DNA of 64,000 bases from Modestobacter sp. L9-4. GTDB taxonomy: Bacteria; Actinomycetota; Actinomycetes; Mycobacteriales; Geodermatophilaceae. The notes beneath the pieces were generated by a model. It was not told the DNA's origin. It saw nothing but the letters and a program-made list of their open reading frames with translations, and did not search any database. This document shows positions 27,167 to 35,110 of the stretch, one piece after another. Positions within the stretch are counted from its first letter, which is position 1. Each line of letters begins with the position of its first letter. Location of the stretch: assembly GCF_019112525.1 (NCBI RefSeq), contig NZ_CP077800.1:620001-684000 (forward strand). The letters run 5' to 3'. Position numbers and translations under genes: made by a program.

Positions 27167-27877
27167 GTGCCGCTGGGCAGGCTGTGGTCGGACGGCGTCC
27201 TGTTCGGCCCGCACGCCGGCGCCCTCGTCGTCGACCCCTCCCCCCTGCTGCGCGAGGCGCTGGCCGGCCGGCTGCGCACGATGGGCGCCCGCGACGTCGA
27301 GGAGGCGGCCTCCCTGGAGGAGGCCCGGGTGCGGGCGCACGTGTCCGGCCCGCGCGCGCTGTGCGTCCTGGAGGTCGACCTGCCCGAGGCCGGCCCGGAG
27401 AGCGCCGGCCGCGGTGGGGACCCCGGCCGCGGCCTGGAGCTGCTGCCCACGCTGCGCACCGAGGGCTGGCCGGTGACCGTCGTGCTGACCGCGGTGACCG
27501 ACCCGGCGGTGGTGCGCTCGGCGTTCCTGACCGGGGTGCAGGGGTACCTGCTCAAGAGCAGCCCGCTGGCCACCCTCACCGAGGGGCTGCGCACCGCGCT
27601 CTCCGGGGAGGTCTACGCCGACCCGGGCATCGCCAGCAGCCTGGCCCAGGGCCTCACCCAGACCGGGGTGGAGGAGGCTGTCGGCGAGCTGTCGGCACGC
27701 GAGCGCGACATCCTGCGGCTGGTGGCCGACGGGTACACGAACAAGGAGATCGGCGAGAAGGTGGACCTGTCCGCACTGACCGTGAAGAGCCACCTGGCGC
27801 GGATCGCGCGCAAGCTGGGCACCGGCGACCGGGCGCACATGGTGGCGCTGGGCATCCGTTCAGGGGTCATCAACTGA
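27167..27877 (+). CDS. atypical response regulator with LuxR-type HTH
   Basis: 236 aa. Pseudo-receiver domain (~15-145) plus NarL/LuxR HTH (ELSARERDILRLVADGYTNK, then ALTVKSHLARIARKLGT, ~170-230). In the receiver the position of the phosphorylated Asp, four residues before the conserved Pro, is Glu (CVLEVDLPEAG), and the acidic pocket has a single Asp (VVDPSP); Thr (VLTAV) and Lys (LLKSS) remain. It may act without phosphorylation. GTG start after GGGAGA. No histidine kinase lies nearby; located between DUF3000 and rnd. Confidence 0.85.
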   Translation: MPLGRLWSDGVLFGPHAGALVVDPSPLLREALAGRLRTMGARDVEEAASLEEARVRAHVSGPRALCVLEVDLPEAGPESAGRGGDPGRGLELLPTLRTEGWPVTVVLTAVTDPAVVRSAFLTGVQGYLLKSSPLATLTEGLRTALSGEVYADPGIASSLAQGLTQTGVEEAVGELSARERDILRLVADGYTNKEIGEKVDLSALTVKSHLARIARKLGTGDRAHMVALGIRSGVIN

Positions 27878-27897
27878 GCACCGACCCGAGCACCGAG

Positions 27898-29148
27898 GTG
27901 GACACCACGAGCGAGAGCCCCGCAGACCCGAACACCCCCACCGAGCCGGAGTCCACCGCGGTCCCGCTGCTCGCGCCCCGGGACGGGCTGACCCCGACCA
28001 TCGAGACCTCGACCGCGCTGGTCGCCTACGCCGACGCGCTGGCCGCGGGCAGCGGCCCGGTCGCCGTCGACGCCGAGCGCGCCTCCGGCTACCGCTACGG
28101 GCAGAGCGCCTACCTGGTGCAGATGCGCCGCGCCGGTGCCGGCACCGGGCTGATCGACCCGGTGCCGCTGCCGGACCTGTCGGTCGTGCAGACCGCGATC
28201 GCCGACGAGGAGTGGGTGCTGCACGCGGCCAACCAGGACCTGCCGTGCCTGGCCGAGATCGGCCTGCTCCCGACCCGGCTCTTCGACACCGAGCTCGCCG
28301 CCCGGCTGGCCGGCCTGCCCCGCGTGGGCCTGGGCGCGGTCGTCGAGTCGCTGCTGGGGCTCTCGCTGCAGAAGGGCCACTCCGCCGCCGACTGGAGCAC
28401 CCGCCCGCTGCCGGAGGACTGGCTGGTCTACGCCGCCCTCGACGTCGAGGTGCTGGTCGAGCTGCGCGACGAGCTGGCCCGCATCCTCGCCGAGCAGGGC
28501 AAGACCGAGTGGGCGCGGCAGGAGTTCGAGGCGATCCTGGCCGCGGGCCCGCCGGCGGCGAAGGTCGACCCGTGGCGCAAGACCTCGGGGATGCACGGGC
28601 TGCGCAGCCGCCGTCAGCTGGGCATGCTGCGTTCACTGTGGCAGGCCCGCGACGACCTGGCCCGCCGCCGCGACATCGCCCCCGGCCGGGTGCTGCCCGA
28701 TGCCGCGATGGTGTCCGCGGTGCAGGCCGACCCGAAGACCGAGGGCGCGCTGCTGGACCTGCCGGTGTTCCGCGGCCGGGCCAACCGCAAGCTGGTCGCC
28801 ACCTGGTTCGGCGCGCTGACCCGCGGCCGGGAGCTGGAGGAGACCGAGCTGCCGCTGCACAGCCGCCCCGGTGACGGCCCTCCCCCGGTCAACCGCTGGG
28901 CCGACCGCGACCCGGCGGCCGCCGCCCGGCTCAAGGCCGCCCGCGCCGGGCTGGCCGAGGTCTCCGAGCGGTGGGCGGTGCCGGTGGAGAACCTGCTGTC
29001 CCCGGACCTCGTGCGCCGCCTGATGTGGAGCCCGCCGCGGCCCGCGGACGCCGCGACCGTGGCCGAGGTGCTGCGGGCCGGCGGCGCCCGGGCGTGGCAG
29101 GTCGAGCTGACCGGCGAGCTGCTCACCGAGGCGATCACCGCGAGCTGA
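27898..29148 (+). CDS. rnd: ribonuclease D family 3'-5' exonuclease
   Basis: 416 aa. DEDDy exonuclease: Asp58/Glu60 (VAVDAERASG), Asp114 (ANQDLPCL), Tyr178 and Asp182 (VYAALDVEVL) supply the metal-binding residues, followed by an HRDC domain (~225-300) and a C-terminal actinobacterial extension. Processes tRNA and other RNA 3' ends. Start GTG 27898 lies 20 bases after the regulator stop; an upstream CTG overlapping that stop is possible but unusual. The first 30 residues are acidic and probably disordered. Confidence 0.92.
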   Translation: MDTTSESPADPNTPTEPESTAVPLLAPRDGLTPTIETSTALVAYADALAAGSGPVAVDAERASGYRYGQSAYLVQMRRAGAGTGLIDPVPLPDLSVVQTAIADEEWVLHAANQDLPCLAEIGLLPTRLFDTELAARLAGLPRVGLGAVVESLLGLSLQKGHSAADWSTRPLPEDWLVYAALDVEVLVELRDELARILAEQGKTEWARQEFEAILAAGPPAAKVDPWRKTSGMHGLRSRRQLGMLRSLWQARDDLARRRDIAPGRVLPDAAMVSAVQADPKTEGALLDLPVFRGRANRKLVATWFGALTRGRELEETELPLHSRPGDGPPPVNRWADRDPAAAARLKAARAGLAEVSERWAVPVENLLSPDLVRRLMWSPPRPADAATVAEVLRAGGARAWQVELTGELLTEAITAS

Positions 29149-29255
29149 CCGTCACCTGCCGTCCCCTGGTCGACCACCGGGGCTGCGGGCGACGGCCCGG
29201 GGCACTGCAGCGGGTCGGTCCGGTGGGTGCTGCGGGCACGGCACCGTGTCCGGGG

Positions 29256-30098
29256 TCAGCGCAGCGGGGCTGCCCGCGCCCGGAGCTCGCGGACCGCACC
29301 CCGGGCGTCGTCGGCGAAGAAGGTCACCTGCCCGGCCGGGACCGGGCAGCCGTCGACCAGCACGGTCGCCGCCGGGTGCAGCCGGAGGCGGACGCTGCTC
29401 TCCCCCAGCACGCTCAGCGACACCGCACCGTCGGCCAGCTCCAGCACGCGGCGGTGGTCGACGGTCGTGCCGGCCCGGGCGTCGGCGATGTCGGCGGCCC
29501 GGACGACGACCTCCCGCAGGTGACCGAAGCGCAGCACCAGGACGTCCGCGCCCAGGACGTGCGGTCGCTGCTGGAGGGCCAGGGTGAACCCGAGCAGCCA
29601 CACCAGCGAGACGACGCTGACCACGAGCACGACCAGCCGCACCGGCTCCCAGGGCAGCAGCAGGTGGACCACGACGATCTCCAGCGGGCTGAGCAGGACG
29701 GTCACCCACAGCATCACCCCGATGCGCGAGGTGTAGGACAGCGGCAGCTCCTCCGGTGCGACCGCCCGGCGGCGCCGCACGGCCCACCACAGCGACCGCC
29801 ACGTGCCGGCCTCGGCGCGCGCCGCCCGCACCACGGGAGCCGGGGCGGCCGCGGTGAACCCGGCGAGCGCCGCGGCCCGGCGGTCCCCGCCCTGCGCCCG
29901 GGCACTGCGCCAGCCCTCCCGGAACAGCGCCCACTCCGTGAACGCGACCGGGACGAGGAGGACCTCACCGACGACGGCGACCACCACCCCGACCGCCGGC
30001 GGGAGCACCCCGCTGACCACCAGGACGACGTCGAGCAGCGGCAGGACCAGCACGGCCCAGGGCGCGATCGTGCGCAGTGCCGTGCGGTGCCGTGCCAT
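29256..30098 (-). CDS. membrane protein with C-terminal PH-like domain, unknown function
   Basis: 280 aa. Two transmembrane segments near the N-terminus (~12-60), a cytoplasmic Arg/Ala-rich middle, two more hydrophobic segments (~120-170), then a beta-rich C-terminal domain (ALQQRPHVLGADVLVLRFGH onward) that resembles bacterial PH-like modules. Start ATG 30098; a TACGGT box lies at 30131-30126, giving a short leader. No catalytic motif seen. Confidence 0.65.
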   Translation of the reverse strand: MARHRTALRTIAPWAVLVLPLLDVVLVVSGVLPPAVGVVVAVVGEVLLVPVAFTEWALFREGWRSARAQGGDRRAAALAGFTAAAPAPVVRAARAEAGTWRSLWWAVRRRRAVAPEELPLSYTSRIGVMLWVTVLLSPLEIVVVHLLLPWEPVRLVVLVVSVVSLVWLLGFTLALQQRPHVLGADVLVLRFGHLREVVVRAADIADARAGTTVDHRRVLELADGAVSLSVLGESSVRLRLHPAATVLVDGCPVPAGQVTFFADDARGAVRELRARAAPLR

Positions 30099-30235
30099 CC
30101 GCGCCCCGTCCGCCGTCCGGAGCCGCACCGTAGCGGCTCGGGACCGTCCGGATCCAGAGGTGGGCACACGGCAGCACCGGCGCCCCGGGGTCGGGCCCGC
30201 GCCCGGCCCGTCCGGACGGCACCAGCACGGACGAC

Positions 30236-30279
30236 GACGGGGCGGCCCCCCGGCGACGTTGCCGGAGGACCGCCCCGTC
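30236..30279 (-). terminator. terminator of the xylFGH-like operon
   Basis: GACGGGGCGG (30236-30245) pairs perfectly with CCGCCCCGTC (30270-30279), with an inner GGC/GCC stem. It lies 24 bases beyond the permease stop on the minus strand. Confidence 0.75.
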
Positions 30280-30303
30280 AGGAGCGTGCCGTGTGCTGGT
30301 GCG

Positions 30304-31596
30304 TCAGCGCCCCGTGGCCGCCGACCGACGGCGGGCGAGGGCGTCGACGCTGGCGGCCAGCAGCAGCACCGCACCGGTGATGATGAAGTTCAGGTACGCC
30401 GCCACCCCCAGCAGACCCAGGCCGTTGGCGATGATCGCGATCACCAGACCACCGAGCACGGCGTCCCGGACGCGACCGCGACCACCGAAGAGGCTGGTAC
30501 CACCGATGACCGCAGCACCCACGGCGTAGAGCAGCGTGTTGCCGCCACCCGCGCCGGGGTCCACCGAGCTGAGCCGGGAGGCCGCGGCGATGCCGCTGAT
30601 CGCGGCCAGCGTCGAGGACAGCACGAACACCAGCACCCGGATCCGGGTGACGCTGATGCCGGCCCGGCGCGCGGCCTCCGCGTTGCCGCCCACCGCGTAG
30701 ACGTGCCGCCCGAAGGAGGTCTTGCCCAGCAGGAAGGTCAGCAGCAGGAGCAGCACGACCACCAGCGGGACGGCGTAGGGCACGCCGGCCAGGGTGATCA
30801 GGTTCGGGTTCAGCGCCCGGTTGGTGTTGAACACCGCGGTCACGGCCAGCGCGATGACCGCGATGAGGACGATCCGGCCGCCCACGACGATCAGCGGCTG
30901 GGACGCCAGGCCCCGGGAGCGCTGCACCCGCCAGCGGTTGAGCTGCAGCGCGGCGAAGACGACCACCACGACGACGGCGAGGATCCAGCCCCACATGACC
31001 GACATGCTGTTGTTCGTCAGGCCGACGATCTTCTCGTCGCGGACCGGGACGACACCGCCCTGCCCGATGATCTTCAGCGTGACGCCCTGGTAGCCCAGGA
31101 AGAGCGCCAGCGTCACGACGAAGGACGGGATCCGGATCACGCTGACCAGCAGGCCGGTGACCAGGCCGATCACGGCGCCGACGACGGCCGCCGCGAGCAC
31201 GGCCACCGGCCAGGACACGCCGTGCCGGGCCAGCAGGGCCGCCATGACGGCGGCACAGACGCCGCTGACCACACCGGCGGACAGGTCGATCTCACCCAGC
31301 AGCAGGATGAAGACCAGGCCCATCGCCAGCAGGCTGATCGGCACCGCCTGGACGAACAGGTTGGTGATGTTCAGCGGGGTCGGGAACGTGTCCGGCCGCA
31401 GGATGGAGAACAGGATCGTCAGGGCGATGATGCCGGCGACGGCGGGCAGTGCACCCAGGTCGCCACCGCGCACCTTGTTGACGTACCCACGGATGACGCC
31501 GCCGACGGAGTTGTCGACGACGTCGCCCTCGAAGCCGCTCTGGGGCGCCGGGGTCTCCGGGACGTCCACGGCGGCGGGTTGGAAACTGCTGGACAT
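30304..31596 (-). CDS. xylH: sugar ABC transporter permease (XylH/RbsC type)
   Basis: 430 aa, longer than RbsC and like XylH. Cytoplasmic N-terminus (~1-50), then about 12 hydrophobic segments; LLLGEIDLSAGVVSG (~107) and GRHVYAVGGNAEAARRAGI (~325) are signatures of BPD_transp_2 sugar permeases. Forms the membrane channel for a pentose or similar sugar. ATG start 5 bases beyond the ATPase stop. Symbol by analogy with the Streptomyces xylose transporter genes that also lie near dxs; substrate not proved. Confidence 0.88.
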   Translation of the reverse strand: MSSSFQPAAVDVPETPAPQSGFEGDVVDNSVGGVIRGYVNKVRGGDLGALPAVAGIIALTILFSILRPDTFPTPLNITNLFVQAVPISLLAMGLVFILLLGEIDLSAGVVSGVCAAVMAALLARHGVSWPVAVLAAAVVGAVIGLVTGLLVSVIRIPSFVVTLALFLGYQGVTLKIIGQGGVVPVRDEKIVGLTNNSMSVMWGWILAVVVVVVFAALQLNRWRVQRSRGLASQPLIVVGGRIVLIAVIALAVTAVFNTNRALNPNLITLAGVPYAVPLVVVLLLLLTFLLGKTSFGRHVYAVGGNAEAARRAGISVTRIRVLVFVLSSTLAAISGIAAASRLSSVDPGAGGGNTLLYAVGAAVIGGTSLFGGRGRVRDAVLGGLVIAIIANGLGLLGVAAYLNFIITGAVLLLAASVDALARRRSAATGR

Positions 31597-31601
31597 CCTG
31601 C

Positions 31602-32408
31602 TCAGACCCCTGCCTCGGCGATGGCCGCCGGCTCGATGCCCAGGTCGCCGGAGCGCCCGGAGGTGATCAGCTCGACGACCCGGGTGCGGTCGACCTCGGA
31701 GATCGCGACGTCCGCGGCGACGTGGCCCAGGTAGAGGGCCGCCACGCGGTCGGAGACCTCGAAGACGTCGACCATGTTGTGGGTGATGAAGACGACGGCG
31801 TGCCCGGTGTCGGCCAGCCGGCGCACCAGGTCGAGCACCTGACGCGTCTGCGCGACACCGAGGGCGGCGGTCGGCTCGTCGAGGATGACGACCTTGGACT
31901 CCCAGAGCACCGCCTTGGCGATGGCGATCGTCTGCCGCTGCCCACCGGAGAGGCTGGACACCTGCTGCCGGACCGACTTCAGCGTGCGCACCGAGAGCCG
32001 GGCGAGGGTGTCGCGGGCCGACTGCTCCATGGAGACCTCGTCGAGCAGCACGCCGTTGTGGCGCTCGCGGCCCAGGAACATGTTCTGGACGACGTCGAGG
32101 TTGTCGCACAGCGCGAGGTCCTGGTACACGACCTCGATGCCGAGGTCGGCGGCGTCGCGCGGACCGCTCACGGTGACCGGCCGGCCCTCGAAGAGGACCT
32201 CGCCGCTGTCGATCGGGTGGATGCCGGCGATCGCCTTGATCAGCGTGCTCTTGCCGGCACCGTTGTCACCGACGAGCGCGGTGACCTGGCCCTTGTAGGC
32301 CTTGAGCTGCACGTCGTGCAGCACCTGGATCGCACCGAAGCTCTTGTTGACGCCGCGGAGCTCGAGTGTGGGTGTGCCGTCATCGGGACGGACCGTCGGA
32401 GCGGACAC
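31602..32408 (-). CDS. xylG: sugar ABC transporter ATP-binding protein (single-domain, XylG/FrcA type)
   Basis: 268 aa with one ATPase domain instead of the tandem domains of RbsA. Walker A GDNGAGKST (47-55), VVYQDLALCDNLDVVQNMFL (Q-loop region, ~100-120), signature SLSGGQRQ (~148), Walker B VVILDEPTAALG (~168) and H-loop ITHNM. GTG start with AAGGAGG immediately upstream. It energises sugar uptake with the permease and the lipoprotein encoded around it. Confidence 0.9.
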   Translation of the reverse strand: MSAPTVRPDDGTPTLELRGVNKSFGAIQVLHDVQLKAYKGQVTALVGDNGAGKSTLIKAIAGIHPIDSGEVLFEGRPVTVSGPRDAADLGIEVVYQDLALCDNLDVVQNMFLGRERHNGVLLDEVSMEQSARDTLARLSVRTLKSVRQQVSSLSGGQRQTIAIAKAVLWESKVVILDEPTAALGVAQTRQVLDLVRRLADTGHAVVFITHNMVDVFEVSDRVAALYLGHVAADVAISEVDRTRVVELITSGRSGDLGIEPAAIAEAGV

Positions 32409-32465
32409 GTCCCTCCTTCCGTCCGTTGGGATCGAGCAGGGCTGTGATGGGTGGACGTGAGGCAC

Positions 32466-32495
32466 GTCGCGTGCGTGTTCGTCGCGTGCATGTTC
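32466..32495. repeat. two tandem 15-base repeats between xylF and xylG
   Basis: GTCGCGTGCGTGTTC (32466-32480) is followed directly by GTCGCGTGCATGTTC (32481-32495), one mismatch. Sits in the 160-base gap between the binding-protein and ATPase genes, next to an inverted repeat. Confidence 0.6.
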
Positions 32496-32498
32496 TAC

Positions 32499-32514
32499 GC
32501 CACATGACTGTGGC
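32499..32514. promoter_or_regulatory. perfect 16-base inverted repeat in the xylF-xylG gap
   Basis: GCCACA-TGAC-TGTGGC. Short perfect hairpin or operator upstream of the ATPase gene, possibly a processing or internal control site. Confidence 0.4.
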
Positions 32515-32523
32515 CAGGACAGC

Positions 32524-32560
32524 CCGCCGGGGCGCCCCATCGACTGGGACGCCCCGACGG
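32524..32560 (-). terminator. intercistronic stem-loop after xylF
   Basis: CCGCCGGGGCG (32524-32534) pairs with CGCCCCGACGG (32550-32560), one mismatch. Placed 12 bases after the binding-protein stop. Such stem-loops often give the binding-protein mRNA extra stability or attenuate the genes behind it; that role is inferred. Confidence 0.6.
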
Positions 32561-32571
32561 TGGAGCAGGTG

Positions 32572-33696
32572 TTACTTGATGCCCTTCTCGGTGCACATCG
32601 CGGCGAACTCGCCGGTGCACACGTCGGACGCCGCCTGGGCGCCCTTGCTGATCGCGTCGGCCAGGCCGTCCTGGTCCACCGCGATCGGGTCGAGCAGGAT
32701 CGCCGGGACGTCGCGGCCGCCGGTGGCGTCGTTGACGGTGCCGGTGGTGTCGGCCTCCTCGCCCTTCGAGAGGGCGATGGCGGTCTCGGCGAGGGCCTTG
32801 GCCTCACCGTCGGCCGGCTTCCACACCGTCATGCACTGCTTGCCGGAGAGGATGTTCTGCAGGCCCTGGACGCTGGCGTCCTGACCGGTGACCGGGACCG
32901 TGACGTTGTTGCGGTCCAGGGTGCCGATCGCGGCGTTGGCCAGCGTGTCGTTGGCTGCGTAGACGCCGTCGATCTTGCCGCCGGCCTGGGTGTACAGCTG
33001 GTCGAAGATGGTGGCGGCCTGGGTCGCGTCCCACTTCGGCACGGCCTGCTCGGCGACCTTGGTGTAGCTGCTGACCTTGTCCAGGACGCTGTGCGCACCC
33101 TCGGAGAACAGGGTCGCGTTGTTGTCGTCGGGCGAGCCGTTGAGGTAGGCGATGTTCGCCGGCTTGTCGCCCAGGCAGTCAGCCAGGCCCTGGCCCTGCA
33201 GCTGCCCGACCTTGCTGTTGTCGTAGGAGATGTAGTAGTCGGCCGAGCCACCGAGGGTGAGGCGGTCGTAGTCGATGGTCTTGATGCCCTGCTGCTTGGC
33301 CTTGGCCTCGATGGCCGCACCCGAGGCGCTGTCCAGGTTGACGATCGCCAGCACGGTCACGCCGCTGGACATCATCTGGTCGGCGATGGTCTGCATGCGC
33401 TGCGCATCGGCCTGGGCGTTGTCGATCGTGTACTCGACCCCGGCGGCCTTGAAGGCGGCCTCGAGCTGGGGGCGGTCCGCGCTCTCCCAACGGGGGGAGG
33501 AGACCGTGTCGGGGAGGATGACCCCGATCTTGCCGGCGGCGGCCGCGCCGCCGCCGCTGCTGCCACTGGCGCCGCTGGCGGTGTTGCCAGCGGCCGTGCC
33601 GCCGCCGCTGGTGCTGTCGTCGCCGCCGCACGCGGCGACGGAGAGGAGGAGCGAGCCAGCGAGCACTGCGGTGGTCATGATGCGCCGTCGCGCCAT
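32572..33696 (-). CDS. xylF: sugar ABC transporter substrate-binding lipoprotein (XylF-like)
   Basis: 374 aa. Lipoprotein signal with lipobox SVAAC (Cys23), a low-complexity Gly/Ser/Ala linker (~24-55), then the periplasmic-binding/LacI-type sugar fold starting GKIGVILPDTVSSPRW. The order ADQMMSSGVTVLAIVNLDS and GKIDGVYAANDTLANAAIG matches XylF/ChvE-type binders, making xylose or a related sugar likely. First gene of the operon; no dedicated LacI or ROK regulator lies beside it. TAA stop, rare in this region. Confidence 0.9.
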   Translation of the reverse strand: MARRRIMTTAVLAGSLLLSVAACGGDDSTSGGGTAAGNTASGASGSSGGGAAAAGKIGVILPDTVSSPRWESADRPQLEAAFKAAGVEYTIDNAQADAQRMQTIADQMMSSGVTVLAIVNLDSASGAAIEAKAKQQGIKTIDYDRLTLGGSADYYISYDNSKVGQLQGQGLADCLGDKPANIAYLNGSPDDNNATLFSEGAHSVLDKVSSYTKVAEQAVPKWDATQAATIFDQLYTQAGGKIDGVYAANDTLANAAIGTLDRNNVTVPVTGQDASVQGLQNILSGKQCMTVWKPADGEAKALAETAIALSKGEEADTTGTVNDATGGRDVPAILLDPIAVDQDGLADAISKGAQAASDVCTGEFAAMCTEKGIK

Positions 33697-33742
33697 GAGG
33701 GTCCTGCCGTTTCATAGGAGTGATCGGTGATTGCCGGGTGAT

Positions 33743-33770
33743 GTTGCGCCCGACACAGTGTGGGGGCAAC
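33743..33770. promoter_or_regulatory. imperfect inverted repeat upstream of xylF
   Basis: Arms GTTGCGCCCGACAC and GTGTGGGGGCAAC (one mismatch, one bulge) in the 208-base gap between divergent xylF and fadA. Candidate operator for the sugar operon; the rest of the gap has no clear coding signal. Confidence 0.45.
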
Positions 33771-33904
33771 CACATGTGAGAGCCGTTACAAGGACGTGAC
33801 CATGATCGGGTGACGTCCACAGGGGTTGGACAGGCCCCTACCGGTGGGTAACTTGATCGCGTCGCCCCCTCCCGGGCAGCACCGGAACTCACTGCGGAGG
33901 TCCC

Positions 33905-35110
33905 ATGTCCCGCTCGTTGCGTGAGGTCGTCTTCGTCGACGGCGTGCGCACCCCGTTCGGCAAGGCCGGCCCCACCGGCCTGTACGCCGAGACCCGAGCG
34001 GACGACCTCGTGGTCCGCTGCATCCGGGAGCTGCTGCGCCGCAACCCGACGCTGCCGCCCGGGCGCGTCGACGAGGTCGCCATCGCCGCCACCACCCAGA
34101 TCGGCGACCAGGGCCTGACCATCGGCCGCACCGCCGCGCTGCTGGCCGGCCTGCCGAAGAGCGTGCCCGGCTTCGCGATCGACCGGATGTGCGCGGGCGC
34201 GATGACCGCCGTGACCACCACCGCCTCGGGCATCGCCTTCGGCGCCTACGACGTGGCCATCGCCGGCGGCGTCGAGCACATGGGCCACCACCCGATGGGC
34301 GAGGGCGTCGACCCGAACCCCCGCTTCGTCAGCGAGCGCATCGTCGAGGGCTCGGCGCTGGTGATGGGCTCGACCGCGGAGAACCTGCACGACCGGTTCC
34401 CGCACCTGACCAAGGAGCGTGCCGACGCGTTCGCCGTGGGCAGCCAGCAGAAGTACGCCGCCGCCGTCGCCGCGGGGCAGATCGGGCCCGAGCTGGTGCC
34501 GGTGGCGACCCGCTCGGCCGAGGCCGGCTGGGGCCTGGCCACCGTCGACGAGCCGCCCCGCCCGGGCACCACGCTCGAGGCGCTGGCGACGCTGCGCACG
34601 CCGTTCCGCCCGCACGGGCACGTCACCGCCGGCAACGCCGCGGGGCTCAACGACGGGGCCACCGGCTGCCTGCTGGCCGCCGAGGAGGTCGCCGAGGAGC
34701 TGGGCCTGGACGTGGGCATGCGGCTGGTGGGCTTCGGCTTCGCCGGCGTGGAGCCCGAGGTGATGGGCGTGGGCCCCATCCCCTCGACGGAGAAGGCGCT
34801 GGCCCGCACCGGCCTGACGATCGAGGACATCGGGCTCTTCGAGCTCAACGAGGCCTTCGCCGTGCAGGTGCTGGCGTTCCTGGACCACTTCGGCATCGCC
34901 GACGACGACGACCGGGTCAACCCCTGGGGCGGTGCGATCGCCGTGGGGCACCCGCTGGCGTCCTCCGGCGTCCGGCTGATGACCCAGCTGTCCCGGCAGT
35001 TCGCGCAGCGCCCCGACGTCCGCTACGGGCTGACCGCGATGTGCATCGGCATCGGCATGGGCGGCACCGTGATCTGGGAGAACCCGAACTGGGACGGAGC
35101 GCAGGCATGA
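33905..35110 (+). CDS. fadA: acetyl-CoA acyltransferase (beta-oxidation thiolase)
   Basis: 401 aa. Thiolytic step of fatty-acid beta-oxidation. Nucleophile Cys96 in DRMCAGAM, NEAFAVQ (~318), GHPLASSG (His ~351) and Cys ~380 in AMCIGIGMGG. ATG start after GGAGG. Its stop overlaps the fadB start by 4 bases (ATGA), so the two make a stoichiometric trifunctional-type complex. Confidence 0.95.
   Translation: MSRSLREVVFVDGVRTPFGKAGPTGLYAETRADDLVVRCIRELLRRNPTLPPGRVDEVAIAATTQIGDQGLTIGRTAALLAGLPKSVPGFAIDRMCAGAMTAVTTTASGIAFGAYDVAIAGGVEHMGHHPMGEGVDPNPRFVSERIVEGSALVMGSTAENLHDRFPHLTKERADAFAVGSQQKYAAAVAAGQIGPELVPVATRSAEAGWGLATVDEPPRPGTTLEALATLRTPFRPHGHVTAGNAAGLNDGATGCLLAAEEVAEELGLDVGMRLVGFGFAGVEPEVMGVGPIPSTEKALARTGLTIEDIGLFELNEAFAVQVLAFLDHFGIADDDDRVNPWGGAIAVGHPLASSGVRLMTQLSRQFAQRPDVRYGLTAMCIGIGMGGTVIWENPNWDGAQA

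Noticed and set aside
27874-27897. CTG start for rnd overlapping the regulator stop
   Set aside because: CTG starts are rare and no supporting site exists; GTG 27898 is preferred though not certain.
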